Source of the DNA: Bacteroidales bacterium | GTDB lineage: Bacteria > Bacteroidota > Bacteroidia > Bacteroidales > UBA932 | Direction: 5' to 3' | DNA length: 42,920 nucleotides | NCBI GenBank assembly: GCA_017461285.1 | Contig: JAFTYS010000038.1 | Span: 1 to 42,920, forward strand | Part shown: positions 1 through 8,352 of the stretch, piece by piece | Layout of the letters: each line of letters starts with the position of its first letter | How positions within the stretch are numbered: the first letter of the stretch is position 1 | The notes under the pieces: generated by a model | Told to the model about the DNA's origin: nothing | The model's input: the letters and a program-made list of their open reading frames with translations, nothing else | Databases searched by the model: none | Made by a program: the position numbers and the translations under genes

Positions 1-756
1 ATTCTCCCATGCCGCGATGGCACCTGTACCGGAACCGACAGCCTGGAAATATGCATCAGGTATGCGTCCCATCTTCTCCACACAGCTGAGTACGGTCGTA
101 CCCATACCGTCCCTGCGGGCAACATTCTTCGCTCCCCCTTCGAGTACGAAGCGAGGGTCTGTGGCGAGCTTCTCTCCCAAAGCGATGGCATCATAATAAT
201 CACAGCCGTGAGGTGCGGCAACAAGCTTCACACACTTATGAAGAGGCTTGCGGAACCACAGGTCATGAAGATTGTCCTGCGGTACGCAGATAACGATAGG
301 AATACGGTTATCAGAGCATACCTGCGCAAAGGCTCGGGCTGTGTTGCCGGCAGACTGAACTATCAGAATCCTCTTGTCATCAGGATTCATCCTGGCAAGG
401 ACGCTGTAGGCCTCAGTCTCCTTGAACGATCCTGTACGCATCTTAGCACCTATCCTGGGATTCCATCCTGAAAAGGTGATGTAAAGGTTCTCCAGGCCAA
501 GGAAGGAAGCAAGTCCCTTTGACTTGTAAGTCACCGGAGCGCACGAATGCTTCAGGGTCCTGCTTATCGGAAGCCAGTCTGCATATCTGTATATTCCGTC
601 GAGGTCTTCGCGGGGAACGAACTGCTTCTCTTCATATTCAGCCTGAATCAGGCTAGGGCAGTCACACTGCGGATCGCCAAGGGTCCATCCGGCATCCTCG
701 AACTTATGTCCGGTCGCACAGCAGACCAGCGAATATTTTGTCGGTTTGAAATTCAT
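1..756 (-). CDS. Cysteate synthase, PLP-dependent (partial; C-terminus outside window)
   Basis: Predicted to make L-cysteate from O-phosphoserine and sulfite, the first committed step towards sulfonolipids. I see 252 codons from an ATG at 756; the end lies beyond base 1. The N-terminus has a cysteine-bearing segment (VCCATGHKFED, then CDCPSL), followed by a fold-type II PLP core. In that core, GSFKETEAYSVL carries the probable PLP lysine and QSAGNTARAFAQV resembles the phosphate or substrate loop. This layout (CxxC-like start, SKGLA, SFKE, SAGNT-AFA) matches the archaeal cysteate synthase family better than the housekeeping threonine synthase, its paralogue. It starts 4 bases after the reductase stop, as last visible gene of the operon. 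Threonine synthase is the main alternative, but the neighbouring acyltransferase favours cysteate. Confidence 0.82.
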   Translation of the reverse strand, partial: MNFKPTKYSLVCCATGHKFEDAGWTLGDPQCDCPSLIQAEYEEKQFVPREDLDGIYRYADWLPISRTLKHSCAPVTYKSKGLASFLGLENLYITFSGWNPRIGAKMRTGSFKETEAYSVLARMNPDDKRILIVQSAGNTARAFAQVCSDNRIPIVICVPQDNLHDLWFRKPLHKCVKLVAAPHGCDYYDAIALGEKLATDPRFVLEGGAKNVARRDGMGTTVLSCVEKMGRIPDAYFQAVGSGTGAIAAWEN

Positions 757-760
757 AGTG

Positions 761-1546
761 TTACATTGGTTTTATCTTACGGGCAAGGCACGCGCATAAT
801 CCAGGGAAGAACCTCTTGATGTAGACCATCAGGAGCTCTTTCCTTCCGACGAGCACTTCCCTGCGCCCTTTTGCTATCGCTCTTGTAATCACCTTCGCTG
901 CAGCTTCAGACGACATTCCGTTCTTCTGGCCGGGATCAAGCGTTCCATGAGGCTTGCCTCCCTTGTCGAGAGCATAACGTGAGATGTTCGTGCACACACG
1001 GCCCGGACATATGATCGTCACTCCTATACCTGCATCATGGTACTCCGCCTGCAGCGTCTCGAAGAAGCCGTACAGAGCAAACTTCGAAGAACTGTAGCCG
1101 CATCTCAGAGGAAAGCCGAAGCGTCCGGCGATCGATGTGGTCACGACAAATCTGCCCTTGCTCCTTTCCTTCATTTTAGGAAGAAGGAACTTTGCGATGG
1201 ATACAGGTGCAAAATAATTGATTTCCATTATCTTGCGCACCATCTCCATTGAAGTATCCTCTACATTCGTCCTCTGGCTGATGCCTGCGTTGAGCATGAC
1301 CACATCAATCCCGTCAAAGGAATCCCATGCCTTCTGCGAAAGGTCATCTATGCCGTCGAGGCATGTCAGGTCATAAGGCAGGGCCACGACTCCAGCAGCT
1401 CCAAGTCCGCGGCATTTCGAAGCTACAGCCTCAAGGCGTTCAGCCGAAGAAGAGGTAAGTATGAGCTTTGCCCCTTCTTCCGCATACCTGCATGCGCAGG
1501 CTTCGCCTATTCCGGATGATGCTCCGGTGATCCATACTGTAAGCAT
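761..1546 (-). CDS. Short-chain dehydrogenase/reductase, probable 3-ketocapnine reductase
   Basis: A classical SDR of 261 residues. It shows the nucleotide-binding TGASSGIG motif (7-14), NAG (86-88), catalytic Ser138, and the YxxxK pair Tyr151/Lys155. In the capnine pathway the keto product of the cysteate acyltransferase must be reduced with NAD(P)H, and an SDR plays the matching part in sphingolipid synthesis (3-ketosphinganine reductase). The position between acyltransferase and cysteate synthase, with 3- and 4-base gaps, makes that role likely. The C-terminal part (about 235-258) is basic and hydrophobic, which would suit membrane association near a lipid substrate. The SDR fold is certain; the substrate is inferred from context. 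Confidence 0.8.
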   Translation of the reverse strand: MLTVWITGASSGIGEACACRYAEEGAKLILTSSSAERLEAVASKCRGLGAAGVVALPYDLTCLDGIDDLSQKAWDSFDGIDVVMLNAGISQRTNVEDTSMEMVRKIMEINYFAPVSIAKFLLPKMKERSKGRFVVTTSIAGRFGFPLRCGYSSSKFALYGFFETLQAEYHDAGIGVTIICPGRVCTNISRYALDKGGKPHGTLDPGQKNGMSSEAAAKVITRAIAKGRREVLVGRKELLMVYIKRFFPGLCACLARKIKPM

Positions 1547-1549
1547 GGC

Positions 1550-2815
1550 TTACTTCAGGAGTGACATGTTAGGCATTTCCTTGTCGAATTCTCCACGGTC
1601 GAGCCTTTCCTTGATGTCACGGAAGGCAGCGAGGGTCCTCTCGACGTCTTCCATGCTGTGGGCAGCTGTAGGGATGACACGGAAGATCACCATTCCCGGA
1701 GGAATAACAGGGTAGATGACCACAGAGCAGAAGATATGATACTCTTCGCGGAGAGCGACTGCGATGTTTGAAGCCTGATTTACGCCGGCCTCTACATGAA
1801 CCGGAGTCACGCATGCCTCTGCAGGTCCGATCTCAAAGCCAAGCTCGCGGAAGCCTTCCTGGAGACGGCGTGTAACCTTCCAGAGCTGTGACCTGAGGGC
1901 ATCCCCTTCAGGGCTGTCGATGATTTCGAGACGCTTCAGACAGCCTTCTACTATAGGCATAGGAAGAGACTTCGCATAGATCTGCGAACGCATGTTGTAC
2001 TTCAGGTAATCGATGATATCCTTGTCGGAAGCGACGAAACCTCCGATGATTGCCATCGACTTCGCGTATGCTCCGATATAGATGTCGATCTCGTCCATCA
2101 CGCCGAAATGCTCTGAAGTACCGCGTCCGTGAGGACCCATCACTCCAAATCCGTGAGCATCGTCGATCATGATGCGGAACTTGTACTTCTTCTTGAGGGC
2201 TGCTATCTGGTCGAGGATACCGAGAGCGCCGGTCATGCCGAATACGCCTTCTGTGATCAGGAGGACTCCACCGCCCTTCTGCTCTGCCTCAGCACATGCC
2301 CTTGCGAGAACTCTTTCGCAGTCCTGGATGTTGTTATGACGGAACTTGTATTTGCTTCCGATGTGGAGGCGGATACCGTCGAGAAGGCATGCATGGTCTT
2401 CAGCATCGTATACGATCACGTCATGTCTGTTGACGAGAGAGTCGATGGTAGACACGATTCCCTGATATCCGAAATTGAATTCGAATGCGGCTTCCTTCTT
2501 CTCGAAAGCTGCGAGACGACGCTCGAGCTCTTCATGAAGATGGGTCTGTCCTGTCATCATGCGGCTTCCCATAGGATATGCAAGTCCCCACTTTGCTGCC
2601 GCTTCAGCATCGACGCGGCGGATTTCAGGGTGGTTGGCCAGGCCGAGATAGTTGTTGAGGCTCCAGCAGAGCACATCCTGTCCGTTGAACTTCATATGAG
2701 GGCCGAGTTCGCCTTCAAGCTTTGGGAAAGCGAAATATCCTTCTGCCTTTTCACGGTACTGTCCGATAGGACCGCCGGAAGATTGTCTGATTCTGTCAAA
2801 AATGTCTGTGTACAT
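1550..2815 (-). CDS. Cysteate-C-fatty acyltransferase (alpha-oxoamine synthase; capnine synthesis)
   Basis: A PLP enzyme of the alpha-oxoamine synthase family, 421 residues. It would join L-cysteate to a fatty acyl thioester with loss of CO2, giving 3-ketocapnine. Visible landmarks are the SLNNYLGLANHPE segment (52-64), His141 over the PLP ring, DDAHGFGVMG (218-227) with the PLP-ring aspartate and histidine, and the Schiff-base Lys252 in YAKSMAIIGGF. The N-terminal stretch with GYFAFPKLEGE and MKFNGQDVLCWS resembles, from memory, the Flavobacterium johnsoniae cysteate acyltransferase (Fjoh_2419) and Alistipes SulA more than Bacteroides serine palmitoyltransferase. The cysteate synthase next door supports cysteate as substrate. 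It follows the VOC gene by 15 bases. Alternatives are serine palmitoyltransferase or KBL/BioF, both less likely. Confidence 0.87.
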   Translation of the reverse strand: MYTDIFDRIRQSSGGPIGQYREKAEGYFAFPKLEGELGPHMKFNGQDVLCWSLNNYLGLANHPEIRRVDAEAAAKWGLAYPMGSRMMTGQTHLHEELERRLAAFEKKEAAFEFNFGYQGIVSTIDSLVNRHDVIVYDAEDHACLLDGIRLHIGSKYKFRHNNIQDCERVLARACAEAEQKGGGVLLITEGVFGMTGALGILDQIAALKKKYKFRIMIDDAHGFGVMGPHGRGTSEHFGVMDEIDIYIGAYAKSMAIIGGFVASDKDIIDYLKYNMRSQIYAKSLPMPIVEGCLKRLEIIDSPEGDALRSQLWKVTRRLQEGFRELGFEIGPAEACVTPVHVEAGVNQASNIAVALREEYHIFCSVVIYPVIPPGMVIFRVIPTAAHSMEDVERTLAAFRDIKERLDRGEFDKEMPNMSLLK

Positions 2816-2830
2816 ATCGGTTAAGGTTTA

Positions 2831-3916
2831 TTATTTTATAGTTTCTTTAGATACGATTCCCATCATCCTGAAAAGGAATTTAGGAAGCGGTTTGTATGGA
2901 TCCCTCTTGTTCATGTCGATGAACCATCCGAACTTCTTCACGACCGGAACCTTGCTGGTCTCCACCAGTTCGATCAGTGTTCCGTCAGGGTCTTCGATAT
3001 ATGCGAAGCGTCCGGAAGCATCGCCCATATCGAAACGCTCTCCGTCAGGACAGCTGTCCACTGTAAACGGATGGCCCTTCTCGGCGCAGAAGCGCTTCAA
3101 TGCGTCCATTCCGGTAACATCGAAGCATACCTGGATGAAGCCCGGATCGCCCCAGAAACGTCCTTCGTATATCTTGCGTGGCGTATGTTCCAGAGCCTGG
3201 ACAAGCTCTATCGTAGAGTCGCCGAAGAGGTCAGCGAAGGCTCCATGGCGCCTTTCGCAAGCAAGAATCACACGGCGGCACTGCTTGTCTGCCTGCGGCA
3301 TGGAAGCATTTGCGCTGAAGACTCCCACTGAGTCACACTTCTTGATGCTGTATCCCAGAACTTCACTATAGAAACGGACGGAAGCATCCATATCGGTAAC
3401 ACCGACCACTACTCCTATCATTCCTCCGGTAAACTTCTTCTGGTCGATGAACACTGACTTGTCTTCGAGTATCTGGAACCAGTTTCCGTAGAGGTCCTTG
3501 AGGTAGAAGCACTTTGTTCCGTCAGGAAGAAGCTCAGGCTTGCTGCAGTCGTTCCATTTCGCAGAAATCTGCGCATGGAATGCATCCACATCGCGGCATT
3601 TAAGCTTCGCCGCGAAGATTCCGAGGTCACCTGCAGATATGGCAAAAGGACATGGAATCGGCTTCCTCACGGAGTACTGCCAGATTTCGAAGCCGCCGCC
3701 ACCCTGAAGGTTGACCGCTATGCATGCATGACGCTTATGCGGCTGTCCTCCTGTATAAGGGAGCATCCTCTCTGCAACGGTATCATCTTCAAGGATCTTC
3801 ACATCGGTTCCGAACATCTCGATATACCAGTTCCATGACTTTCTGAAATCCACGGTTCCGACACCGACCTGCTGGATTCCTGAAATGTTGAATGATTTCA
3901 TATTGCTTTGGTTCAT
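2831..3916 (-). CDS. Two-module VOC (glyoxalase/dioxygenase) family protein of the sulfonolipid operon
   Basis: A 361-residue protein of two vicinal-oxygen-chelate modules: residues about 11-155 and 164-320. Each module shows the paired beta-alpha-beta-beta-beta pattern (VDFRKSWNWYIEMFG; VTDMDASVRFYSEVLGY). Positions that usually hold metal ligands are Gln15/16, Glu77, Glu151, Glu237, Gln262 and Glu316. Where many family members have His, this protein has Gln, Gly or Phe, so a classical two-His-one-Glu iron site is not evident. A basic tail follows (330-361). It is the first gene of the operon, behind a TAnnTTTG promoter element and 15 bases before the acyltransferase. Reaction unknown; a role in lipid tailoring or substrate supply is only an inference. 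An ATG at 3901 (residue 6) is an alternative start. Confidence 0.75.
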   Translation of the reverse strand: MNQSNMKSFNISGIQQVGVGTVDFRKSWNWYIEMFGTDVKILEDDTVAERMLPYTGGQPHKRHACIAVNLQGGGGFEIWQYSVRKPIPCPFAISAGDLGIFAAKLKCRDVDAFHAQISAKWNDCSKPELLPDGTKCFYLKDLYGNWFQILEDKSVFIDQKKFTGGMIGVVVGVTDMDASVRFYSEVLGYSIKKCDSVGVFSANASMPQADKQCRRVILACERRHGAFADLFGDSTIELVQALEHTPRKIYEGRFWGDPGFIQVCFDVTGMDALKRFCAEKGHPFTVDSCPDGERFDMGDASGRFAYIEDPDGTLIELVETSKVPVVKKFGWFIDMNKRDPYKPLPKFLFRMMGIVSKETIK

Positions 3917-3961
3917 TAATTAGTACACTCTTATATAGTAAAGGGTTTTACTTTCGGTCTG

Positions 3962-3969
3962 CAAATGTA
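3962..3969 (-). promoter_or_regulatory. Probable -7 element of the sulfonolipid operon promoter
   Basis: Reading the minus strand, TACATTTG fits the Bacteroidota -7 consensus TAnnTTTG exactly and lies 46 bases upstream of the VOC start codon. I see no TTTG at the expected -33 spacing, so strength is uncertain. Confidence 0.5.
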
Positions 3970-3995
3970 ACCATTTTTTATTTCAGGGCAAAATT

Positions 3996-4035
3996 AAACA
4001 GCCGATAGCGAGGAATCCTCCGCTATCGGCTGTTT
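3996..4035 (-). terminator. Intrinsic terminator of argS
   Basis: A perfect 15-base inverted repeat (arms 3996-4010 and 4021-4035, core GCCGATAGCG) encloses a 10-base loop. It lies 32 bases past the argS stop on the minus strand. After the hairpin the minus strand reads GTTTAATTTT, a broken U-tract. It separates argS from the promoter of the sulfonolipid operon. Confidence 0.85.
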
Positions 4036-4067
4036 ATTGATTGAGGCTGTTTGCCTAAGTACAATGA

Positions 4068-5858
4068 TTACATTCTTTCAGGAAGAGTGATTCCGAGTAT
4101 CGACATGGCCTTGGTGAGGACCTTGGCGATCGTGTCTACGAGCACAAGACGGTATTCGAGAAGAGCCGTATTCTCTTCACGAAGGATAGGAGTGTCATGA
4201 TAATACTGGTTGAACTCCTTCGCAAGCTCATATGCATAGTTGGCTATGACAGCCGGCGAATGTGCCGCACCTGCCTCGGCCACCTTTGCAGGGAATGTGT
4301 TGAGTATCTTGATGATACGCACTTCCTTCGCAGAAAGCGCAGAGTCCGCCTTTACAGCTGAAGCATCATGCGACAGTCCCCTTTCGTCAGCCTTGCGGAG
4401 TATCGACTTGATACGCGCATGGGTGTACTGGATGAAAGGACCGGTGTTTCCGTTGAAGTCGATGGATTCCTTCGGATCGAAGAGCATGGTCTTGCGCGGA
4501 TCGACCTTAAGGATGAAATACTTCAATGCTCCGAGGCTGATCATCTTGAAGAGAGCGTCCTGCTCCTCTTCAGAGAGGTTGTCGATCTTTCCGAGTTCGA
4601 GAGAAGTCTCTTTCGCGGTATTGTACATGGCTGCTATCAGGTCATCCGCGTCCACGACTGTTCCTTCGCGTGACTTCATCTTTCCTTCAGGAAGCTCCAC
4701 CATACCGTAAGAGAGGTGGTAGATGCTGTCAGCCCAGTCGAATCCGAGCTTGCCGAGGATGAGCTTGAGGACCTGGAAATGGTAATTCTGCTCATTTCCC
4801 ACCACATAGATATGCTCGTCAAGACTGTACTCAGCGAAACGCTGCTCCGCAGTTCCGAGGTCCTGGGTCATATACACGGAAGTTCCGTCACCACGGAGAA
4901 GAAGCTTCCTGTCGAGGCCGTCGGCAGTAAGGTCGCACCAAACAGATCCGTCTTCCTGGGTCTCGAAGATGCCTGCTTCAAGTCCCTTCTGAACAAGGGC
5001 TTTGCCGAAGAGGTATGTCTGAGACTCGTAATATGTCCTGTCGAAGCTGATGCCGAGATCTGCATAAGTCTTGTCGAAGCCTTCGTAGACCCATCCGTTC
5101 ATGGTCTTCCAGAGTCCGACAACTTCAGGATCGTTGTTCTCCCACTTGAAGAGCATCTCCTGCGCAGCCTTGAGGGAAGGAGCGTTCTTCTCTGCTTCTT
5201 CCTTCGACATTCCGCCGGCAACAAGCTCGTCAACTTCCTTCTTGTAGAGGTTGTTGAACGCTACATAATAGTCGCCGACGAGGTGGTCTCCCTTCTTGCC
5301 GCTCGAAGCTGGAGTCTCTCCGTTTCCAAGCACCTTCCATGCATACATGGACTTGCAGATATGGATGCCTCGGTCGTTCACGAGATTGACCTTCATCACA
5401 TTATGTCCGCACACTTCAAGAAGTTTTGCAACCGACCATCCGAGAAGGTTGTTGCGGATATGTCCGAGGTGGAGAGGCTTGTTTGTGTTTGGCGAAGAGT
5501 ACTCAACCATGATGGTCCTTCCTGTAGGAGGAAGCTGTCCGAAATCTTCAGCGGAAGCGATCTCTGCGAACACATTGTTCCAATACACTTCCGAGAAGGA
5601 GATGTTGAGGAATCCCTTCACCGTATTGTAGCCCGCGATTTCAGGCACATTGACCTTGAGCCACTCTCCTATCGCATTTCCGGTATTCTCCGGAGTCGTC
5701 TTCGATACCTTTAGAAGAGGAAATACGACCAGCGTGTAGTCTCCCTCGAATTCCTTGCGTGTCACCTGTACCTGAAGCTGTGCAGCAGGTACATCAACGC
5801 CGTAAAGCGCCTGAATTGCTTCAGACGCTTTAGCTATGATGAATGTTTCTGGAGTCAT
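4068..5858 (-). CDS. argS: Arginyl-tRNA synthetase
   Basis: Class I synthetase that charges tRNA-Arg in the cytoplasm; 596 residues, normal length. The N-terminal additional domain covers about 1-110. The HIGH signature reads HLGH (130-133) within NKPLHLGHIRNN, and the second ATP loop is the class-typical GKMKSREGT. The C-terminal DALR anticodon-binding domain runs from about 480 to the end. The ATG overlaps the rpoD stop by one base (TAATG), which suggests translational coupling within a degP-rpoD-argS transcript. A strong hairpin follows the gene. Confidence 0.97.
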   Translation of the reverse strand: MTPETFIIAKASEAIQALYGVDVPAAQLQVQVTRKEFEGDYTLVVFPLLKVSKTTPENTGNAIGEWLKVNVPEIAGYNTVKGFLNISFSEVYWNNVFAEIASAEDFGQLPPTGRTIMVEYSSPNTNKPLHLGHIRNNLLGWSVAKLLEVCGHNVMKVNLVNDRGIHICKSMYAWKVLGNGETPASSGKKGDHLVGDYYVAFNNLYKKEVDELVAGGMSKEEAEKNAPSLKAAQEMLFKWENNDPEVVGLWKTMNGWVYEGFDKTYADLGISFDRTYYESQTYLFGKALVQKGLEAGIFETQEDGSVWCDLTADGLDRKLLLRGDGTSVYMTQDLGTAEQRFAEYSLDEHIYVVGNEQNYHFQVLKLILGKLGFDWADSIYHLSYGMVELPEGKMKSREGTVVDADDLIAAMYNTAKETSLELGKIDNLSEEEQDALFKMISLGALKYFILKVDPRKTMLFDPKESIDFNGNTGPFIQYTHARIKSILRKADERGLSHDASAVKADSALSAKEVRIIKILNTFPAKVAEAGAAHSPAVIANYAYELAKEFNQYYHDTPILREENTALLEYRLVLVDTIAKVLTKAMSILGITLPERM

Positions 5859-6718
5859 TATCCTAAATAGCTTTTCAAAAGTTTGCTTCTTGAATTGTTC
5901 TTGAGCTTGCGGATCGCCTTTTCCTTGATCTGACGCACACGCTCCCTGGTAAGTCCGAATCTTTCGCCGATCTCCTCAAGAGTCATTTCCTGACATCCGA
6001 TTCCGAAGAACGACTTGATGATCTCCCTCTCGCGAGTGGCAAGTGTCGAGAGCGCCCTTTCGATCTCCTTGTTGAGGGACTCGTTGACAAGGCCGCGGTC
6101 TGCGCTCGGCGAATCGTTGTTCACGAGAACGTCGAGGAGGCTGTTGTCCTCACCTTCCACGAAAGGAGCATCCACAGAAACGTGGCGGCCTGAAACACGG
6201 AGGGTATCCGCGATCTTGTCCTTAGGGACATCGATCATTTCAGACAGCTCCTCGCTTGATGGCATACGCTCGTTCTCCTGCTCGAACTTCTGAAGAGCCT
6301 TGTTGATCTTATTGAGCGATCCCACCTGGTTGAGAGGAAGCCTCACGATTCTCGACTGCTCTGCAAGAGCCTGGAGAATCGACTGACGTATCCACCAAAC
6401 GGCATAGGAGATGAACTTGAAACCTCTTGTCTCATCGAACTTCTCGGCAGCCTTGATGAGGCCGAGGTTACCCTCGTTGATAAGGTCCGGAAGGCTGAGG
6501 CCCTGATTCTGGTACTGCTTTGCAACAGAGACCACGAATCGGAGGTTTGCCCTTGTCAGCTTCTCGAGAGCAGCCTGGTCACCCTTACGGATCCTCTGGG
6601 CGAGCTCCACCTCTTCCTCGACTGTGATAAGTTCTTCCCTGCCGATCTCCTGAAGATACTTGTCAAGAGATGCACTCTCACGGTTGGTAATCGATTTTGT
6701 AATCTTTAACTGTCTCAT
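5858..6718 (-). CDS. rpoD: Primary RNA polymerase sigma factor (RpoD/SigA type)
   Basis: The vegetative sigma factor, 286 residues. Like other Bacteroidota primary sigmas it lacks region 1.1 and the long non-conserved insert of the E. coli protein. Region 1.2 is near 16-48, and region 2 near 55-115 with [35 protein letters not shown] and the -10-melting segment [13 protein letters not shown]. Region 3 is near 130-205, and the region 4 helix-turn-helix is [19 protein letters not shown] near 247-265. It is expected to read the TAnnTTTG promoters seen throughout this window. It lies 27 bases after degP and overlaps argS by one base. Confidence 0.95.
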   Translation of the reverse strand: MRQLKITKSITNRESASLDKYLQEIGREELITVEEEVELAQRIRKGDQAALEKLTRANLRFVVSVAKQYQNQGLSLPDLINEGNLGLIKAAEKFDETRGFKFISYAVWWIRQSILQALAEQSRIVRLPLNQVGSLNKINKALQKFEQENERMPSSEELSEMIDVPKDKIADTLRVSGRHVSVDAPFVEGEDNSLLDVLVNNDSPSADRGLVNESLNKEIERALSTLATREREIIKSFFGIGCQEMTLEEIGERFGLTRERVRQIKEKAIRKLKNNSRSKLLKSYLG

Positions 6719-6745
6719 TCCAAATATAATAAGTTAATTCTTCTT

Positions 6746-8182
6746 CTATACGCCGAAGCCGAAATAACCTGTTCTGCCGGAAGGAGTCACGCCTTCAATG
6801 AATACTGTTCTTTTCGACTTCTTGACTATGTCTATCACGTCCTGCGGAGTCTTAACCGGATGGTCATTCACATAAAGGATGATGAATCCTTCCGTAGCTC
6901 CCGCCTCCATGAGTTTGCCAGGTCCCAGCTCGACGATCTCAACACCGTTCTTCAGACCATACTTCTGAAGGGTCTTCTCGTCTGCCTCCCTGATCGAAGA
7001 TCCGTAGAAGGCAACCGATCCGTCGTTTGTAAGAGTGCCGTTCTCCTGGGCTGTTCCCTTGAATGTGACTTCAATCTTCTTCTCTTTTCCGTCACGAAGC
7101 ACGGTAACGACCGCCTTGTCTCCAGGAGAGTATCTGCTCACCGCTTCCTGAACTGAAGGTGTGGTGTTCACCTTGGTCGAATCTATGGCCAGAAGGATGT
7201 CTCCGACCTTGATTCCGGCCTCATCTGCGGCACTGCTTTCAGAAACCTCGCTAATATATACGCCGTTTCTTGAAGAAAGTTTCAATTCCTCAGCAATTTT
7301 ATCGTCAATAGGTCCCATCTTGATGCCAAGCACTGCTCTCTTGACGCTGCCGAAATCCATCAGGTCATAGGCGATCTTCTTGACGATGTTCACAGGAACT
7401 GCGAAAGAGTAGCCGGCATACGATCCGGTCTGAGAGTAGATCGCTGTATTAATACCTACAAGATTGCCTGCCTTGTCAACAAGGGCGCCACCGCTGTTTC
7501 CAGGGTTGACTGCCGCATCTGTCTGGATGAACGACTCGATCTTGAACTCGCCCGAATAATTCGGCATCGAGCGCCCCTTGGCGCTCACGATGCCGGCGGT
7601 GATGGTCGAGCGCAGATCGTATGGCGATCCGATCGCGATCACCCATTCGCCGAGACGGAGCTTGTCGGAATCTCCGAACGGAATGATAGGAAGACCTGTA
7701 GCCTCTACCTTGAGAAGTGCCACATCGGTAGCCGGGTCTGTTCCCACCAGGGTAGCCGGATAGGTCTGATTGTTATTCAATGTGACCTCGATCTTTGTCG
7801 CGCCGTCGATCACATGATTGTTTGTAACGATATATCCGTCTTCACGTATAATCACTCCTGAACCGCTGCCGACCCTTTCCCTCTGCTGGGGCGCACCGCC
7901 CTGCGGGAATCCGAAGAAGTAGTCGAAGATGGAGCTCGGAGCCTGCTGCATGGTCTGGGTCGATGTCACCTTGACATATACGACTGCATCCACAGCCGAC
8001 TCGGCCGCATATGTGAAGTCCGGCCAGTTGTCCTGCGAAAGATTCACCGTACGGTACATCGCTCCGTCAGGGGATGTCTGCACGACAGACATATTGTCAG
8101 ATGACATGGTCTTAACGACAGCATAGGCTGTCAGGCCTCCTGCAATTGCGGAAAGCAAAGTAATCAAAATGCCTCTTTTCAT
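6746..8182 (-). CDS. DegP/HtrA-family periplasmic serine protease
   Basis: An envelope quality-control protease and chaperone, 478 residues from the chosen ATG at 8182. A longer reading frame begins upstream at 8239 but adds an implausible leader; the chosen start gives a proper signal or anchor (MKRGILITLLSAIAGG). The trypsin-like domain covers about 55-260 with the triad His123 (TNNHVIDG), Asp153 (ATDVALLKV) and Ser230 (NPGNSGGAL). Two PDZ domains follow, about 280-370 and 390-478; the second is shorter. It is first in a probable operon with rpoD (27-base gap) and argS. I saw no convincing -7 element upstream on this strand. Confidence 0.93.
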   Translation of the reverse strand: MKRGILITLLSAIAGGLTAYAVVKTMSSDNMSVVQTSPDGAMYRTVNLSQDNWPDFTYAAESAVDAVVYVKVTSTQTMQQAPSSIFDYFFGFPQGGAPQQRERVGSGSGVIIREDGYIVTNNHVIDGATKIEVTLNNNQTYPATLVGTDPATDVALLKVEATGLPIIPFGDSDKLRLGEWVIAIGSPYDLRSTITAGIVSAKGRSMPNYSGEFKIESFIQTDAAVNPGNSGGALVDKAGNLVGINTAIYSQTGSYAGYSFAVPVNIVKKIAYDLMDFGSVKRAVLGIKMGPIDDKIAEELKLSSRNGVYISEVSESSAADEAGIKVGDILLAIDSTKVNTTPSVQEAVSRYSPGDKAVVTVLRDGKEKKIEVTFKGTAQENGTLTNDGSVAFYGSSIREADEKTLQKYGLKNGVEIVELGPGKLMEAGATEGFIILYVNDHPVKTPQDVIDIVKKSKRTVFIEGVTPSGRTGYFGFGV

Positions 8183-8278
8183 AAATATTTCGTTTGTTCT
8201 GATAAAATAATATCGGTTAATTTGAATATTGTAACACATTTTTCAAAAAATATGCCATCGTCATTGAAAATAAATTCT

Positions 8279-8286
8279 TATATTTG
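8279..8286 (+). promoter_or_regulatory. Probable -7 element of the dnaN promoter
   Basis: TATATTTG matches TAnnTTTG and is 66 bases upstream of the dnaN ATG. It lies in the 170-base gap between the divergent degP and dnaN genes. No TTTG at -33 spacing was found. Confidence 0.5.
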
Positions 8287-8352
8287 TTGAATTAATATGC
8301 GGTATTGTGTCCGCATGCTGACAAAGGAATAAATATTAAAAACCATACAATT

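Noticed and set aside
2129..2824. Long open frame (231 codons) on the plus strand opposite the acyltransferase gene.
   Set aside because: It is the antisense shadow of a clearly conserved PLP enzyme and has no family-like motifs or promoter. The same holds for 4716-5714 opposite argS and 16572-17168 opposite the flavoprotein.
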